Positions 23,901 to 34,893 of a DNA stretch of 64,000 nt are shown here, piece by piece. This stretch comes from Hysterangium stoloniferum (lineage: Eukaryota; Basidiomycota; Agaricomycetes; Hysterangiales; Hysterangiaceae). Position numbers and translations under genes: made by a program. The number at the start of each line of letters is the position of its first letter. The stretch's first letter is position 1. Where the stretch lies: contig WHVD01000003.1 in the NCBI GenBank assembly GCA_015178975.1, positions 682,001 to 746,000 of the forward strand. The letters run 5' to 3'. The notes beneath the pieces were generated by a model. It saw nothing but the letters and a program-made list of their open reading frames with translations. It did not search any database and was not told the DNA's origin.

Positions 23901-25786
23901 CGAACAAGCATACTGTTACAACAACCACATTTGAGGGAGAGAGTCGACCCATAGTTCTGCTCACTTTCAAATATCCGGCTTTCAACATATATCCTTCGGT
24001 GTATCCGTACAATATGGAGCAAATTTACCCAGATGATATCCTGTCGACGAACCGTGCAGTGTCAGCGCTCCGTCGCTACCCGGACGGAAAGCTTCAATCA
24101 GTGACTGTAAACCATGGATACCCTGTCATCGAGATCTATCCCAACGTGTACCCATATAATTTGGAGGAGATATATTCCTCGTTGAATCAAAAGACAAGGA
24201 CTCAGGGGTATCGCAACGAGACTAATACCAGTGGGTTGTTTGATTATCATTTGGGTTGTGTAAAAGGTGGGGGATATCCCTATAATCTTCTAACAACATC
24301 ATCAACAGTGTCAGAGAAAAACATTCCCAGTGTTTCGCAACAACAGGTCGCGGATACTCCTGAACGCCCTCAAGAGTTATCCGTTCGCCTGCAGGTGACT
24401 CAGGGGTATCCCATTTTCAACCTATGTACGTCATTTATCGCCCATATTTAGAGGATGCGGTTAACCTAGCTTCCCAAGACCCTGTTCATGATAGCTATCC
24501 AACGATCGAAATCTACCCTCATGTTAATAGAGGAACGTCGCCACTCGTGGATATAACCCCTTTACGACTTGATAGAACATATCCATTCATCGAGATATAC
24601 GAATCCGTCTATCCTCATCTCGTCATATATCCTCCAGTAGTACTCAGTGAAAATCTAGGGTCTCAGTGTTCGCATCCAAGTAACTACGAATTTAAGCTAG
24701 GCCCTCGATGCGACGGAATATCTGTGACATTGACCACAACTTACCCTTCAATACACCTCTACGAGCCTGTCTACCCATACCTTGTTATCTACCCTCCCAC
24801 TCAGATGGTTGGGTTCGATGAATACTTTGCAACAGGAGAGGCCGTGCGACATCACCGAAAGCGTGTGCCAACCCCTGGCCCAGATCATCGCCAACGCTCT
24901 CGTACACCCCATCCGCCTTCATCTGGCCACGAGGAGCCCAGAGCATCTCGTTCACATGTGAAGCGACCTCTATTACCGCCATTGCCTGGAAAAGTCCTAT
25001 CATTGCCTTCAAATACTCAACTTGTACCGCAGTCGTACACAGTGGAACCAGTCAAGAGACCCAGAAGGACGCATCATGAGCTTTATATGATGATATATGA
25101 CGAAGTTCAGAGAGCAGCTGAACACCAAGAGAAGTTGGATTCCGAACTTCCGCTACAGGAGAGTATAACCTCAAATGCTGTGCCCCGGTTTGCTGTCAAT
25201 CTTAGTAGTTCACGTCAGCGTAGTAGATCAGGGACCGTCAATTCTCAACTTCCACAAGTCGTCACCACTCCATCTCACGCGGAAAGTCAGGTTCACTCAT
25301 CTGGTACGAAAGGGACTTCCCAGACCGATCGATCGCCAGCATTAAGGAGTGTCAGCACAGGTTCACTAGATAGCTCAACTTCACCTTTAACTCGTCGCAC
25401 AGTCATCGGACTCCCCAGTTCTCCAGCGCAGATACGTGGCGTTGGAGATTTCCCTGCATCATCTTCCGTTTTAACTCGTGTCAGATCCATGAATTCTCGG
25501 GCGCGATCTAGCGACAGTCATTTAGAAGACGAAAATACGACACGTGATTTGGGTCAATCTAAATCCCTTTCAAATTCTGACACAAATAAACAAAGAGGAA
25601 GTGTTGTTCTAGACAGGGCACGAATGTTTTCGGTGACAGGTGAGTGACTATTTCTGCCCTACGACATTCACGCATGCCAATGAGCTTTCAGAACAATCCT
25701 CAGAAGCCTACGGTCCCCCTTTCCCCCTGACACCCGCCGCGAGACCTGTTTCGAAACTTGACCGGTCGAAAATCCCATTCTCATAA
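20934..25786 (+). CDS. Large Tyr/Pro-repeat protein with conserved fungal N-terminal domain
   Basis: About 1,560 residues from exons 20934-21308, 21365-24394, 24454-25639 and 25692-25786. The N-terminal domain (residues ~75-165: WLIMVMPPPSL ... GILMPLFPT-LYNQ ... AIAREFNMPST ... TPRISDETWQILW) resembles a conserved fungal domain of unknown function (from memory). Next come three TPSTATSWGP motifs, then five near-identical 25-residue units PWRYVWPYLSEHDRKS... (22679-23053). After these are about 11 copies of YPxxxIYPxVYPHNLxxIYP (23130-24810), then a basic Ser/Arg-rich tail ending SKLDRSKIPFS. The start is ATG 20934; the preceding GTG is not used. The repeats change frame at 24,424; either a 59-nt intron (24395-24453) or a real frameshift explains this. 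No signal peptide is seen. Function unknown. Confidence 0.75.
22679..23053 (+). repeat. Five 75-bp coding tandem repeats
   Basis: Five head-to-tail 75-bp units start at 22679, 22754, 22829, 22904 and 22979. They differ by only a few bases (TGTGCATG versus TGTACATG; the last has CGATGGGTG and AAACTG). Each encodes 25 residues beginning PWRYVWPYLSEHD. Near-identity at DNA level points to very recent expansion or gene conversion. A second open frame on the same strand (22599-23189) is a by-product of the repeat. Confidence 0.95.
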
Positions 25787-25996
25787 ACCCCTATGTTGTT
25801 TATTTATGTCTCTATAAGGATCTATCGTCGATGTTTTCGCTATGTTGATGTATGTCAGGAATTTCATGTTGTCACTACCTCAATAACTTGCACGATCTTT
25901 GTCACAAATATATGTTTAATGCAATAAGCTGCTGAAACAGTTAAACGGGTGTGCAGTGCAAGAGCATAGAAATGTAAGTGGTAGACCGCCAGGAAG

Positions 25997-27006
25997 CTAA
26001 TGATCAGAACCCGACTCTTCGTCATATGGCGGGGGACTAGCGAGGGTCCTGCCGCCCGCCAGGTCTATAATATGAGCTGAGGTAGAAGACATCGCGGGAG
26101 ATGCTGGACCAGCGGCTTCTTGGGCCGCAACAGCAGCTTCTCTGGCCAGTCTGCGCTCCCTGTCCAGCTTATCTTGCTGTGCCTTCCGCTTCCGATCGTC
26201 TTCAAACGCAAGTTTCACCTGAATCGCGAAATGTACTCAAAGGATCCTCACAAAGGCAACCAAGATACTCACTTGCTTGGCTTGCATCTCCATAGCACTC
26301 TTCTCTTGGATCTTGGACGCTGCTCTTTGCCTTTCCTTCTCGCTTTCCTTATCTACGTGCTCCCTAAGTACAGCAGCACCTATACGGAGTTCGGCCGTTT
26401 TGTGGTCATTGAAAATATAGTACGGTTGAAAATCCTTGATCTAAGTGGATGGAGTGTTAAAGGACGTATGAAATCAATCGTGGGACGCCTACATTTGCTC
26501 GAAAACCCATCTTTTGGCGGTTCGGTAAGTTAAAAAAGTGAGAACGGATCAATAACACACCGCGACAGCATATTCCAATGCACCCTTCCTAACAATGAGT
26601 ATACCACCAAGAATACCAATATCTGTTTACCTTTACGTCCACCAAGGTCCTCTTTATGAGAGTGTTGGTAGGTTTGAATTGCCTGAATTTATCATTTCCA
26701 GGATTGTTGAGAAGGTTGTCGGCAAGTGTTAGAAGTGTCTTTGAAATTGTATACGGTGAGCGACTGAACTAGTCTGTACAGGAACATGTCGACCTTCATG
26801 GAAGATAGTGCAGTCTGCTTTTCGACACCTCGTACAATGCCTGGATCCAATAATCTTCTGAACATCTGGCGTGTATCTCGTTCCTGTTCAAATCTAAGCT
26901 GTTCCACCTCCTCGGGAGTAAGGCTTTTATGAAGAACCCGACGCTCTATCGCCGAAAGCGCATCCGATCCAGGTGGCTCTGCAATGGTGCTTGACGGAGA
27001 AGTCAT
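25997..27006 (-). CDS. PUB-domain protein
   Basis: PUB domains (PNGase/UBX-associated) bind the C-terminal tail of the AAA ATPase p97/Cdc48. The start is ATG 27006 (MTSPSSTIAEPP). The first exon encodes a charged helix with RRLLDPGIVRG and ends at SSMK. The next exon starts near 26742 with TLLTLADNLLNNP and runs to TNTLIKRTLVDVK. Further short exons give GALEYAVA-MGFRAN and DFQPYYIFND, the PUB core. The C-terminus is a basic coiled region (KLAFEDDRKRKAQQD) and a Ser/Pro tail ending GSDH. Introns are about 50-60 bp. It is divergent from the lipase gene across 463 bp. The PUB assignment rests on the LLTLADNLLNNP...GALEYA...GF pattern; no UBX or UBA domain is visible. Function in protein quality control is inferred. 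Confidence 0.65.
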
Positions 27007-27469
27007 GGTAGTCGGCAGTGGAGTACCTTGAGTGGCGAGCACACGTGATGGGTAAGTATCAAGTAATTTGTCCTAAATGGGCGTAGTGTCGTGGGAAATG
27101 ATGTCACACATACTACGACTCTTCATGCTACGAGTAGTAGTATAAAACTAACATCTAGGATTTCTTTCTTTCACTCTTATTTCCTTTTGACCGATGTCAC
27201 AACCTGAGGCGACGGATATTTTCACTACTAACTACGCAAATGAAGAGTAATTAGGACCACTCTTCTCTTCGCCGCCGCCAACCTCTAATATATTTGTAGA
27301 CATCTTCAAGCCTTCAACGCAGCCTTGAGTGGCGAAGATCCAGAAATGGATGTAGAGTCCAGCCCCGCATCCCCTAATATCTTTCGTGCGCGCGTGCATA
27401 AAGTAGCTGCTCTGTCCGACTTCGCGCCCATCAATGTAACAATACCGTACGTTCCAATTAGCTGCTATT

Positions 27470-30400
27470 ATGGAGCCAATCCGAGATGACAAATTTTCAC
27501 GAATTAGACGTCGGAGGCGTGCCAAGATCCCAAAGAAACGTCAAGACCGCATGTTTCATATCATCCGATGGCCACTCCTTGTATGTCGTATTTTAGTGTC
27601 CCGTCAGGTTTTCCTTGACCCAAAAAATATACCTCAGATATCACTTTTTGCATACATATATGGTATATTCGGGTTGTATGTGCTAGTGAGACAGGTTGTA
27701 AATGCTATAGAATGGATGTTTGCCTGTAAGTCCTCGTCAAAGCACCACCTCTTCGATGACCCATGCTGGCTAGGGAGAGGACAAAAAGGCATCCTACGAA
27801 AACGATTAAGAGCGGCTCAAAGCTATGAGGAGTGGAAGTCAGCTGCAGAAATTATGGATACATTTTTGGGATTCGGTGAATGGAAAAAGGTAAAATACAC
27901 CTTATGTCTCCCATTTCTTGCTGATATCTGCCTCACAGGAGGATAGAGATCCGTATTACGACTGGGCACTCGTTCATAAAGTTCGCCGTTCTCTGAGAAG
28001 TCTTCGAGAGAAGAACGATGCTCGAGGTGTTCTGGGGGTTTTGGAGACTTGCATTCGAGCCAATTTCGCTGGGACAGAAAGTGCCAGACTATATAGCGAG
28101 GTGTGAAATATTGCAAAATATTCACCGTGATATTTCCTGATAGATGACGCAGACACATTATGGGACAAAGAACTGCATCGAAGGTACGGCGACGGTATTT
28201 CATTTACTCTGTTGATAGTGTTCAAGTTTCTCCGTAGAATATATCACAGAGGTCATCTCAGCTTTACAATATATTCGGAAAACGCCTCTGTTGCAGCAAG
28301 AGGAAAAACGGCGGTTTTTCAGAAGTGCTAATCGCAATCTAGGCTCATCTGCCCTGTGTCTATCAGGTGGGGGATCCTTCGGATACTGTTAGTCGCTATA
28401 CATGCAGCCGATGAAGATGATGACCATTGCTGATTATCACATAGATCATGTCGGTGTCGTTCGAGCATTACTGGACGCTAATCTGTTACCGCGGGTGGTT
28501 GCAGGAACTTCTGCTGGAGGTCTTATTGCAGCTCTAGTCTGCACTCGGTCAGACGAAGAGCTTAGACAGTTACTCGTTCCACGGCTTGCAAATAAGATGT
28601 GCGCTTAGATATGTTAATTTTCATGCTTGAGCACACTGATGTGTCCTTTGTTCAACAGTACAGCTTGCGAGGAACCCTTCCGCATCTGGTACTAAACCTT
28701 GGCATGAATGGGATATAAATGTCTGATCACCTACATTGTTTTCGTAGGATTCGTAGATTTATGAGAACAGGTGCTAGATTTGATACCGTGCAATGGGCGA
28801 GGAAGGTATGTTACATCCATTTCCCAATTCACAGCTTCTCACTTGCTGAACTTTTCTAAGGCATCGTTCTTCACTCGAGGATCACTCACTTTCCGTGAAG
28901 CATACCGACTTACTGGACGAGTCCTTAACATATCGGTCATCCCTTTTGATCGTCATAGTCCTACCAAACTCCTTAACTATCTCACAGCGCCTGATTGTGT
29001 ATGCATCCGCGGACCCAATGATTTGATGTCGCTGATCGTCTTCTTCTTAAGGTTATATGGTCGGCCTTGCTAGCCTCAGCGGCTGTCCCAGGTATACTGA
29101 ATCCTGTTGTGCTGATGCAGAAGGACAAGACGGGTAGATTAATTCCTTGGAATTGGGGCTCGCGTTTCCGAGATGGTAGTCTGAGGCGAGTTTTGATCAT
29201 ATTGCCTTGATTTTCACTCACCCTTATGCAGAGTCGACATACCGATACAGTCACTCAACCTCCTGTTCAATGGTTTGTTGCCAGTGCTGTCAGTCTCCGT
29301 CTAGAGCACCGCTCACTTGCACTTTTTTTAGTGAACAATCCGATCGTTAGCCAAGTGAATCCGCATGTGAGATTTTATGGGGCCAATCTCCGGCTTTTTA
29401 ATACTGAATTATCTAATAGGTTCATCTATGGTACACAACGATTCCCGTCCAAAATGCAATCTAACATTTCTACCAGGCACTTCGGTCCCCGAGGGACTGC
29501 TGGAAAACCAGTTGCTCACAGAAAAGGAAAAGGTTACGTGCAAAGAATGCGTGGGCCTCATGCCTGTACTGAACATTTCTATAGGATGGCGAGGAGGATT
29601 TATACTTTCCGCCGCCGAGCAGTGGTTGAAGCTTGAATTAACTAAGAATTTCAAGTTTATGCGAGACTTGGAACTTCTTCCAACTCTGCTGGGTCAAGAT
29701 TGGACGAGTGTATTCCTCCAACGTTATGACGGGTCTGTGACGTAAGGTAGTATGTTATTTTACTGGGATAGTGATACTGAGGTGCATCTAGGATATGGCC
29801 CAGGACAAAAGTCTCCGATTGGTTTCATATTTTGAGTGACCCCAGCCCCGAACAGCTGGAGGAGATGATGAAAGTTGGAAAAAGGGTGACTTGGCCCAAG
29901 GTAATGATTGATTCTTCATTTGTATCATTGAAATCTGTACGATGATTCTGTAATGCAGATCCACATAATTGAGAATCGCTCGAAGTTAGAGCGCGAAATC
30001 ATTCGAGGACGGCAAGGTGCCCGACAGCCAACTTCACGAGATCGTCCTACCCAAGACAATCTATTACCACGGCATCTCAAAGCCTCTCGTGATGTCTCTC
30101 CAAGTTCGGCAGCTGTCACCAAGGGTAACACGCCTTTTCCCAACGATCTTCCCATCGAGTCAGATGCAGAGGCCTCCTTCGAGAAAGGCTCCCCTCGCTT
30201 TTTCAAACGGCAGCACCGTCGAAGTCGGGGTGTATCACCGTCTGCCGATAAATATCAGGATGCTGGCGCCCAATATGGTCTGCGAACAGCTACTCCGGAT
30301 GCTTCATCTTTCCACTCTCCAACACAGATACGGTCGCGTTCGAGATCGCCTCCAGCACAGAGTTCAAGTTTCTTCTCCCGTTTGCATAGAAGATCACTTG

Positions 30401-30648
30401 CCAGTATTCCCACCTCGTTCGGCGGCTTTAGAAAAAGTGACCCTAATCTACAACTGCAATCACGAGATGATGGTGCTTGGAGCAGCGATAGCTCAAGTTC
30501 TGATTATCCTCTCGATGAGGTAGAGGCGCGAGCGCGACATCCATCGCTCTTATTAAATCCACTAGAAGGAGTACAAGGATTTAAGGAAAACTATCCAGCG
30601 TTAGACGATAAGATGGGGGATGACAACGACTATGGAATGCAAGAATAA
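27470..30648 (+). CDS. Patatin-like triacylglycerol lipase (Tgl3/4/5 type)
   Basis: Hydrolyses triacylglycerol or acyl lipids on lipid droplets. Sixteen exons join in frame: 27470-27889, 27939-28100, 28144-28183, 28238-28387, 28445-28598, 28659-28688, 28748-28805, 28861-28998, 29052-29185, 29232-29272, 29332-29364, 29420-29430, 29477-29532, 29585-29741, 29792-29900 and 29959-30648. The N-terminus has a basic stretch, a hydrophobic segment (IYGIFGLYVLVRQVV) and a DUF3336-like region (AAQSYEEWKSAAEIMD). The patatin core shows the oxyanion loop GGGSFGYYHVG, the nucleophile elbow GTSAG and the catalytic-Asp region FRDGSLR. The C-terminal ~200 residues are Ser/Arg/Pro-rich with RSRSRSP-like stretches. 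The intron after 29185 uses a GC donor, and exon 29420-29430 is only 11 nt. Family is certain; the choice among Tgl3/4/5 is not. Confidence 0.9.
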
Positions 30649-30761
30649 GATACGGCTCTATATGTAATTAATTGCCACAGTATTATTTTTTTGGAATATC
30701 AATCGTCGCGTACATATGCATACATAAGAACCCACAGGCACCCATTCTCTAATTTTCGACC

Positions 30762-31558
30762 ATGGGCAAAGACAAGTCGGAGAAGAAAGAGAAGAAGAAA
30801 GCCCGCAAGAGTGAAGTGGACGTACCAGAACTAGAGCTTGAAGATGCTCCAGTGCGAGCTGAGGATGTAGACATGGTCGATGGCACTTCAGCTTCTCCAG
30901 TGAGTGTTTTCTTCGCAGCGAGTGGTATGGCATTCTAACATGTCCCTTGCAGGACAAGAAAGACAAAAAGTCTAAAAAGGACAAAGAGGAGATCGTTATA
31001 CCATTAGAAGATTTATCTCCTATTGCCCACCCCCTCGCACAAAAAAAGCTCGTGAAGAAGCTACACAAGACGATCAAAAAGGGTATTTAAATGTTCAGAC
31101 CTTCCCCAAGGCCATTTTAATGATCCCCTCATCATCATAGCCTCCAAACGCAGGCAGGTTAAGCGTGGCGTCAAAGAGGTCGTCAAAGGGATCAGGAAGG
31201 GCGACAAAGGGTATGCATGTGTCTATGAGACAGCAGTGCCGGATCTGACGCCGCACACTGCAGCCTCCTCATTCTCGCGGCGGACATCAGCCCCATCGAC
31301 ATCATCTCGCACCTCCCTGTGCTGAGCGAGGAATCGCAGATCCCGTACATTTTCGTGGCGTCCAAGGAAGAGCTGGGCCATGCGAGCTCGACGAAGCGGC
31401 CGACGAGCTGCGTGATGATCTGCCCGAAGATGCGACGGAAGCCGAAGAAGACGGCCGAGGGGCAGGAGGTCGCTGATGACAAGGCGGATGACTACCAGGA
31501 GCTGTACGACGAGTGCGTGCAGGAGGTGCAGGCCCTGGACGAGAAGATTCTGATATAA
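30762..31558 (+). CDS. NHP2: H/ACA ribonucleoprotein subunit NHP2
   Basis: NHP2 binds H/ACA snoRNAs in the pseudouridine-synthase particle with Cbf5, Nop10 and Gar1 in the nucleolus. Exons are 30762-30899, 30953-31082, 31141-31210 and 31264-31558. The first ~85 residues are highly charged (MGKDKSEKKEKKKARK, then an acidic patch). The L7Ae/NHP2 domain follows: AQKKLVKKLHKTIKKASK, RQVKRGVKEVVKGIRKGDKG, LLILAADISPIDIISHLP and PYIFVASKEELG. The tail is a short acidic helix (QELYDECVQEVQALDEKI). The N-terminal charged extension is longer than in yeast NHP2, which is common in fungi. The start ATG 30762 is preceded by a short leader in the 113-bp gap after the lipase gene. Confident. Confidence 0.93.
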
Positions 31559-31988
31559 TCGTGCCCGGATTATTTTCGTGTTAATTATTGTACATGTCCC
31601 AAGTGTAACAGAGGATAATTCAGTCGTTGGTATGGTCCAGATGGATGCGATGCCCAGTCGGAAAGACAATGGCACAACACCGTATATTTCATCCCTCATT
31701 TCAGATCCCTTTTGTTCAAGCGTTTTCTTTTGTTTAATATTTTTCTTTTGTCACGAAACTACTTATAAGCACGCGCGCGAGCCCCATTTCGTAATTCATT
31801 AAAGCAGATAGTTGATTGGGCTCACGGAATCAAACGAGGAAGTGATAGACTTAGGGCGTCTATTCAGCCACGTCGTGTGTCTCTTCGATTCACTTATTTT
31901 ACACACCTGTACATCGCCAGAAGGCTCAGATCCCTTTTCTTTAAATAACCGGTCTACCCCCCTGCGTCTTGGCTTTCGTACTCTGCTC

Positions 31989-33818
31989 ATGCCTCCCAAA
32001 GTTAAGAAACCGTCGAAGGAAAACGGCGAACCGACTGGTGCAAATGGAAAGGGCAAAGGAACTGTTCCGTCCAAGGCTGCTCCTGCTGCCCCTGCTGCTC
32101 CAGTAACAGCCGCTCCCGTGCAGGACAGTGCAGACGCCAAGGCCGTAACAGGAACAGGCAAACCGGACCAGGCGGAATACCATGCTGAGCAGGAAAAAGT
32201 CAGGGCTGAAATCGACGCAGTTCAGGCAAAAATCGTTCGTGTTTTCAGTCCATGGTCCACACAGCACTGTCTCTGACGTCTTTAAAAAATAGACTGCAGT
32301 CAAGGAAAAGATCGGCCTGACCTCGAAGAATGGCCCGGGAAATGACCGGAGGATAGCTCTTCGTGCAGAACTAGATACCCTACGCGCAAAACAGTCTTCA
32401 GGCAAGACCTCTCGCAGTAAACTTTTGGAACAGCTCAATGCTATCCAAGAGGGCATTCAGAAAAAGGTATGCCATATTAATTTGCAACATATTTGGACCA
32501 TACGATCGTTTCCTTCCAGGTCAAGGATCTCCAAGCCGCAAAAGCTAAAGCGCCGTTTAAGTCAGTGGCGGAAGTAGACGCTCAGATCAAGTTCGTATTA
32601 AATTAACGGGTGTCGTCGATCTTTTAGTCATTGTTTTTTTTTTTTACCACAGACAACTGGAGAAACAAGTCGGATCTGGCAACCTGAAACTCGGAGATGA
32701 AAAACGCGCACTATCAGAGATCAGCTCTTTGAAACGTTCGCGAAAAACCGTCGAGGGATTTCAGGCCGATCAGGATGCCATTACAGCCGACCGAACCCAG
32801 GCGGACGAACTGCGTTCCCAATTGGACGACCCAGAATCCAAGGCCATCTCTCAACGCTACGATGCTATCCGCGGTGAACTCGATGAACTCAAAAAAGAGA
32901 GCGATGAAGCTTTTTCTGGACGGAATAAATTATTTGATGAGCGCAATGCACTATCGGCAGAACTTGATGCACTGTATGCTAAGAAGCGAGAATCTGCACA
33001 ACGTTTCCGTGAGGCAAGCGACAAGTACTGGCAAAAGGTCAATGAAGAGCGTACCCGACGTGCTGAGAAGCTTAAGGCACAACGTGCTGCGGAGGAGGAA
33101 GAGAAACGGAAAGAAGTTGCAGAACGACTTTTGGAGGAGGCCAAAGCGCCTGCGTTCCAAGCGAAGATCGAGGATTGCCAGACCCTCATTGACTATTTCA
33201 CTGCGAAGGTCTCAGGTGGATCGGCGCCGATCCCCGCTCCGACAACGTTGTCCACATCGTCGAAAAGTGATGTTGCTGGTGTTCCCAAACTTGAATTACG
33301 CCAGGTAGAGCAGCCTGGTGAAGGCTTGGTGGCACGGAAAAAAAAGGGTGAGGACCAGGAGTCGTATTTCGTTGGTGGAAAGGGCAAGGCCAAGAGGGGC
33401 AACAAAAACATCACTCCTGCACCGGCGAGTGCAAGCGGCGCACTGAATATACCATTTGCAACCTTGACCGCTCTTCTGGAGCTTTCTATTCCTCCGCCGG
33501 CATCGAACGCAGAACTTCCCCGTGCCATTGAGGACTTGAAGACGAAGAAAGCCTGGTTTGAAGGTTCGTCGCCCTTGCACGCCATGTTCTGATGATGCTG
33601 ACATTATGATACTTTCAGCGAATCAAGATAAAGTGACTGCGGCCAATGTTGCGAAAGCGGAGGCGCAAGTGAAGCGTCTGGGAGCGAGGGGTGAGCTCCC
33701 CAACGGTAATGGCGAGCATCTTGCAGAACCGCCATCCGGTGCAGCTGCAGAGGAAACATTGGAGACTGCTGAGGATGGTCCTGAACCCGTGGTAACAGAA
33801 GGTGCAGTTGAGGAATAA
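31989..33818 (+). CDS. BFR1: BFR1-like coiled-coil protein
   Basis: Yeast Bfr1 is an mRNP/ER-associated protein linked to secretion, ploidy control and polysome-bound mRNA. Exons are 31989-32234, 32293-32466, 32520-32590, 32653-33563 and 33619-33818. The N-terminus is Ala/Pro/Lys-rich. The centre is a long coiled coil (QIKQLEKQV, AISQRYDAIRGELDELKKE, NEERTRRAEKLKAQRAAEEEE). The C-terminal part has ECQTLIDYF-like (here EDCQTLIDYF) and RKKKGEDQESYFVGG, a hallmark of the family, followed by a globular segment with LLELSIPPP. The last exon is acidic. One poly-T tract lies in the third intron. The overall match to the BFR1/nuclear-segregation family is strong; the molecular role in this fungus is inferred. 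Confidence 0.88.
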
Positions 33819-34163
33819 ATTAAAAGGGCGTGGGGTGTGTGTGGATGGATGGATTCATGACGTTGATTACAATCCGCATAGTTATTATATGCTGTTCATT
33901 ATTGCTGTTCACCGGATACAGGCTCTCTCCTATCCATCAAGGATGTGGTGATTTAAATCATGAAGAGAGAGATTGAGTATTGTAAATATGCTGTTGATAT
34001 ACACTGATAAATTGAGAAAGAATATCATCACATCCTGATGTGTATGGCACTCGAATTGAAAAACTGGTTGGAATTTTGCCTCGACACCACCAACGTCTCA
34101 ATCAGTCTCGAACGAAATGTTTATCACAACGCATTCATCACACGGCAAGATTGAGCTCAGAGG
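33819..34163. other. 3'-flank between convergent genes, no gene seen
   Basis: Nothing coding was found. The stretch holds the probable 3'UTR of the BFR1-like gene and a run of AT-rich sequence (about 33,880-34,060). Confidence 0.5.
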
Positions 34164-34342
34164 CTAGTTGACTTTGTAGCGCTAGAACCGGCAGGTGTCC
34201 TCAGACTCAGGCTCACCTTCATACTTTTGCGGACTGCGGCCCCTGATGGCCATCCGACTGCGGCGTGGTTTCCACGACGCAATGTCTGGACTTTGGAGAC
34301 GGCGTCACGTCCCTTCTGGCTCTCGCCGATCACCAGATCCAC
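34164..34342 (-). CDS. Small hypothetical protein, 3' part
   Basis: A minus-strand reading starts at ATG 34342 and is open for about 50 residues (MDLVIGESQKGRDAVSKVQT, then a GWPSGAAVRKSM stretch). A 36-nt GT...AG stretch then fits an intron, giving the short C-terminus KRYKVN and a stop at 34164. Without the intron the frame ends only slightly later. The composition looks protein-like and the plus-strand alternative is less so. I found no clear upstream exon: a run of nine G's and low-complexity sequence lie just 5'. It may be the end of a larger gene. Low confidence. Confidence 0.25.
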
Positions 34343-34442
34343 TCACATCCACGGCAACCTTGTTCCGTCCCCCCCCCTCTTTCAAAGTGCAATATGATCC
34401 GGGGAAATATATAGCAACCTCCGGTATGTCACGACCGTTGTA

Positions 34443-34893
34443 AATCCTCCCTCATACGGGCTTATTGACCGACGATCACTAAGTCTAAGAACTAACATTA
34501 CAGCAATCAAGCACGTAAAGACAGGGATGTTTAGTGTTAGTGTTTGTTAGAAAGAGCGAGCTAGCTATATAGGTAGATTTGTGCCGAGCGCTTTTTCTGA
34601 TTATGTACTGCAAGGCAGGTAGAGGTGGTGGGCGCAGGTAAATAACGACAAAGACAGATAATAGGCCGGAAGAAAAAAAAATAAAAAGAGATAGAGAGGA
34701 GAGGTAATAGGAAAAAAAAAAAAAAACAGGGTTTTGGAATACAAAGGCTTGGTGATATACGACAGCAGGGGGATAGCGAAACAAGAGCGAAGGAAAAAAA
34801 AGGGACCGGAAAAAAAAAAAGGAGTGAGGGACGACGCGCATAAAAGTGGCCGTTGTATAATTTTCACGAAACACAACACACCACATATCCAAC
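34443..34893. other. A-rich/T-rich low-complexity 3' flank of the RFX gene
   Basis: Several poly-A tracts on the plus strand (near 34,672, 34,711, 34,796 and 34,811) alternate with GGA-rich sequence. Read on the minus strand they are T-rich, compatible with a 3'UTR and terminator region of the RFX gene that stops at 34894. No gene was recognised. Confidence 0.4.
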
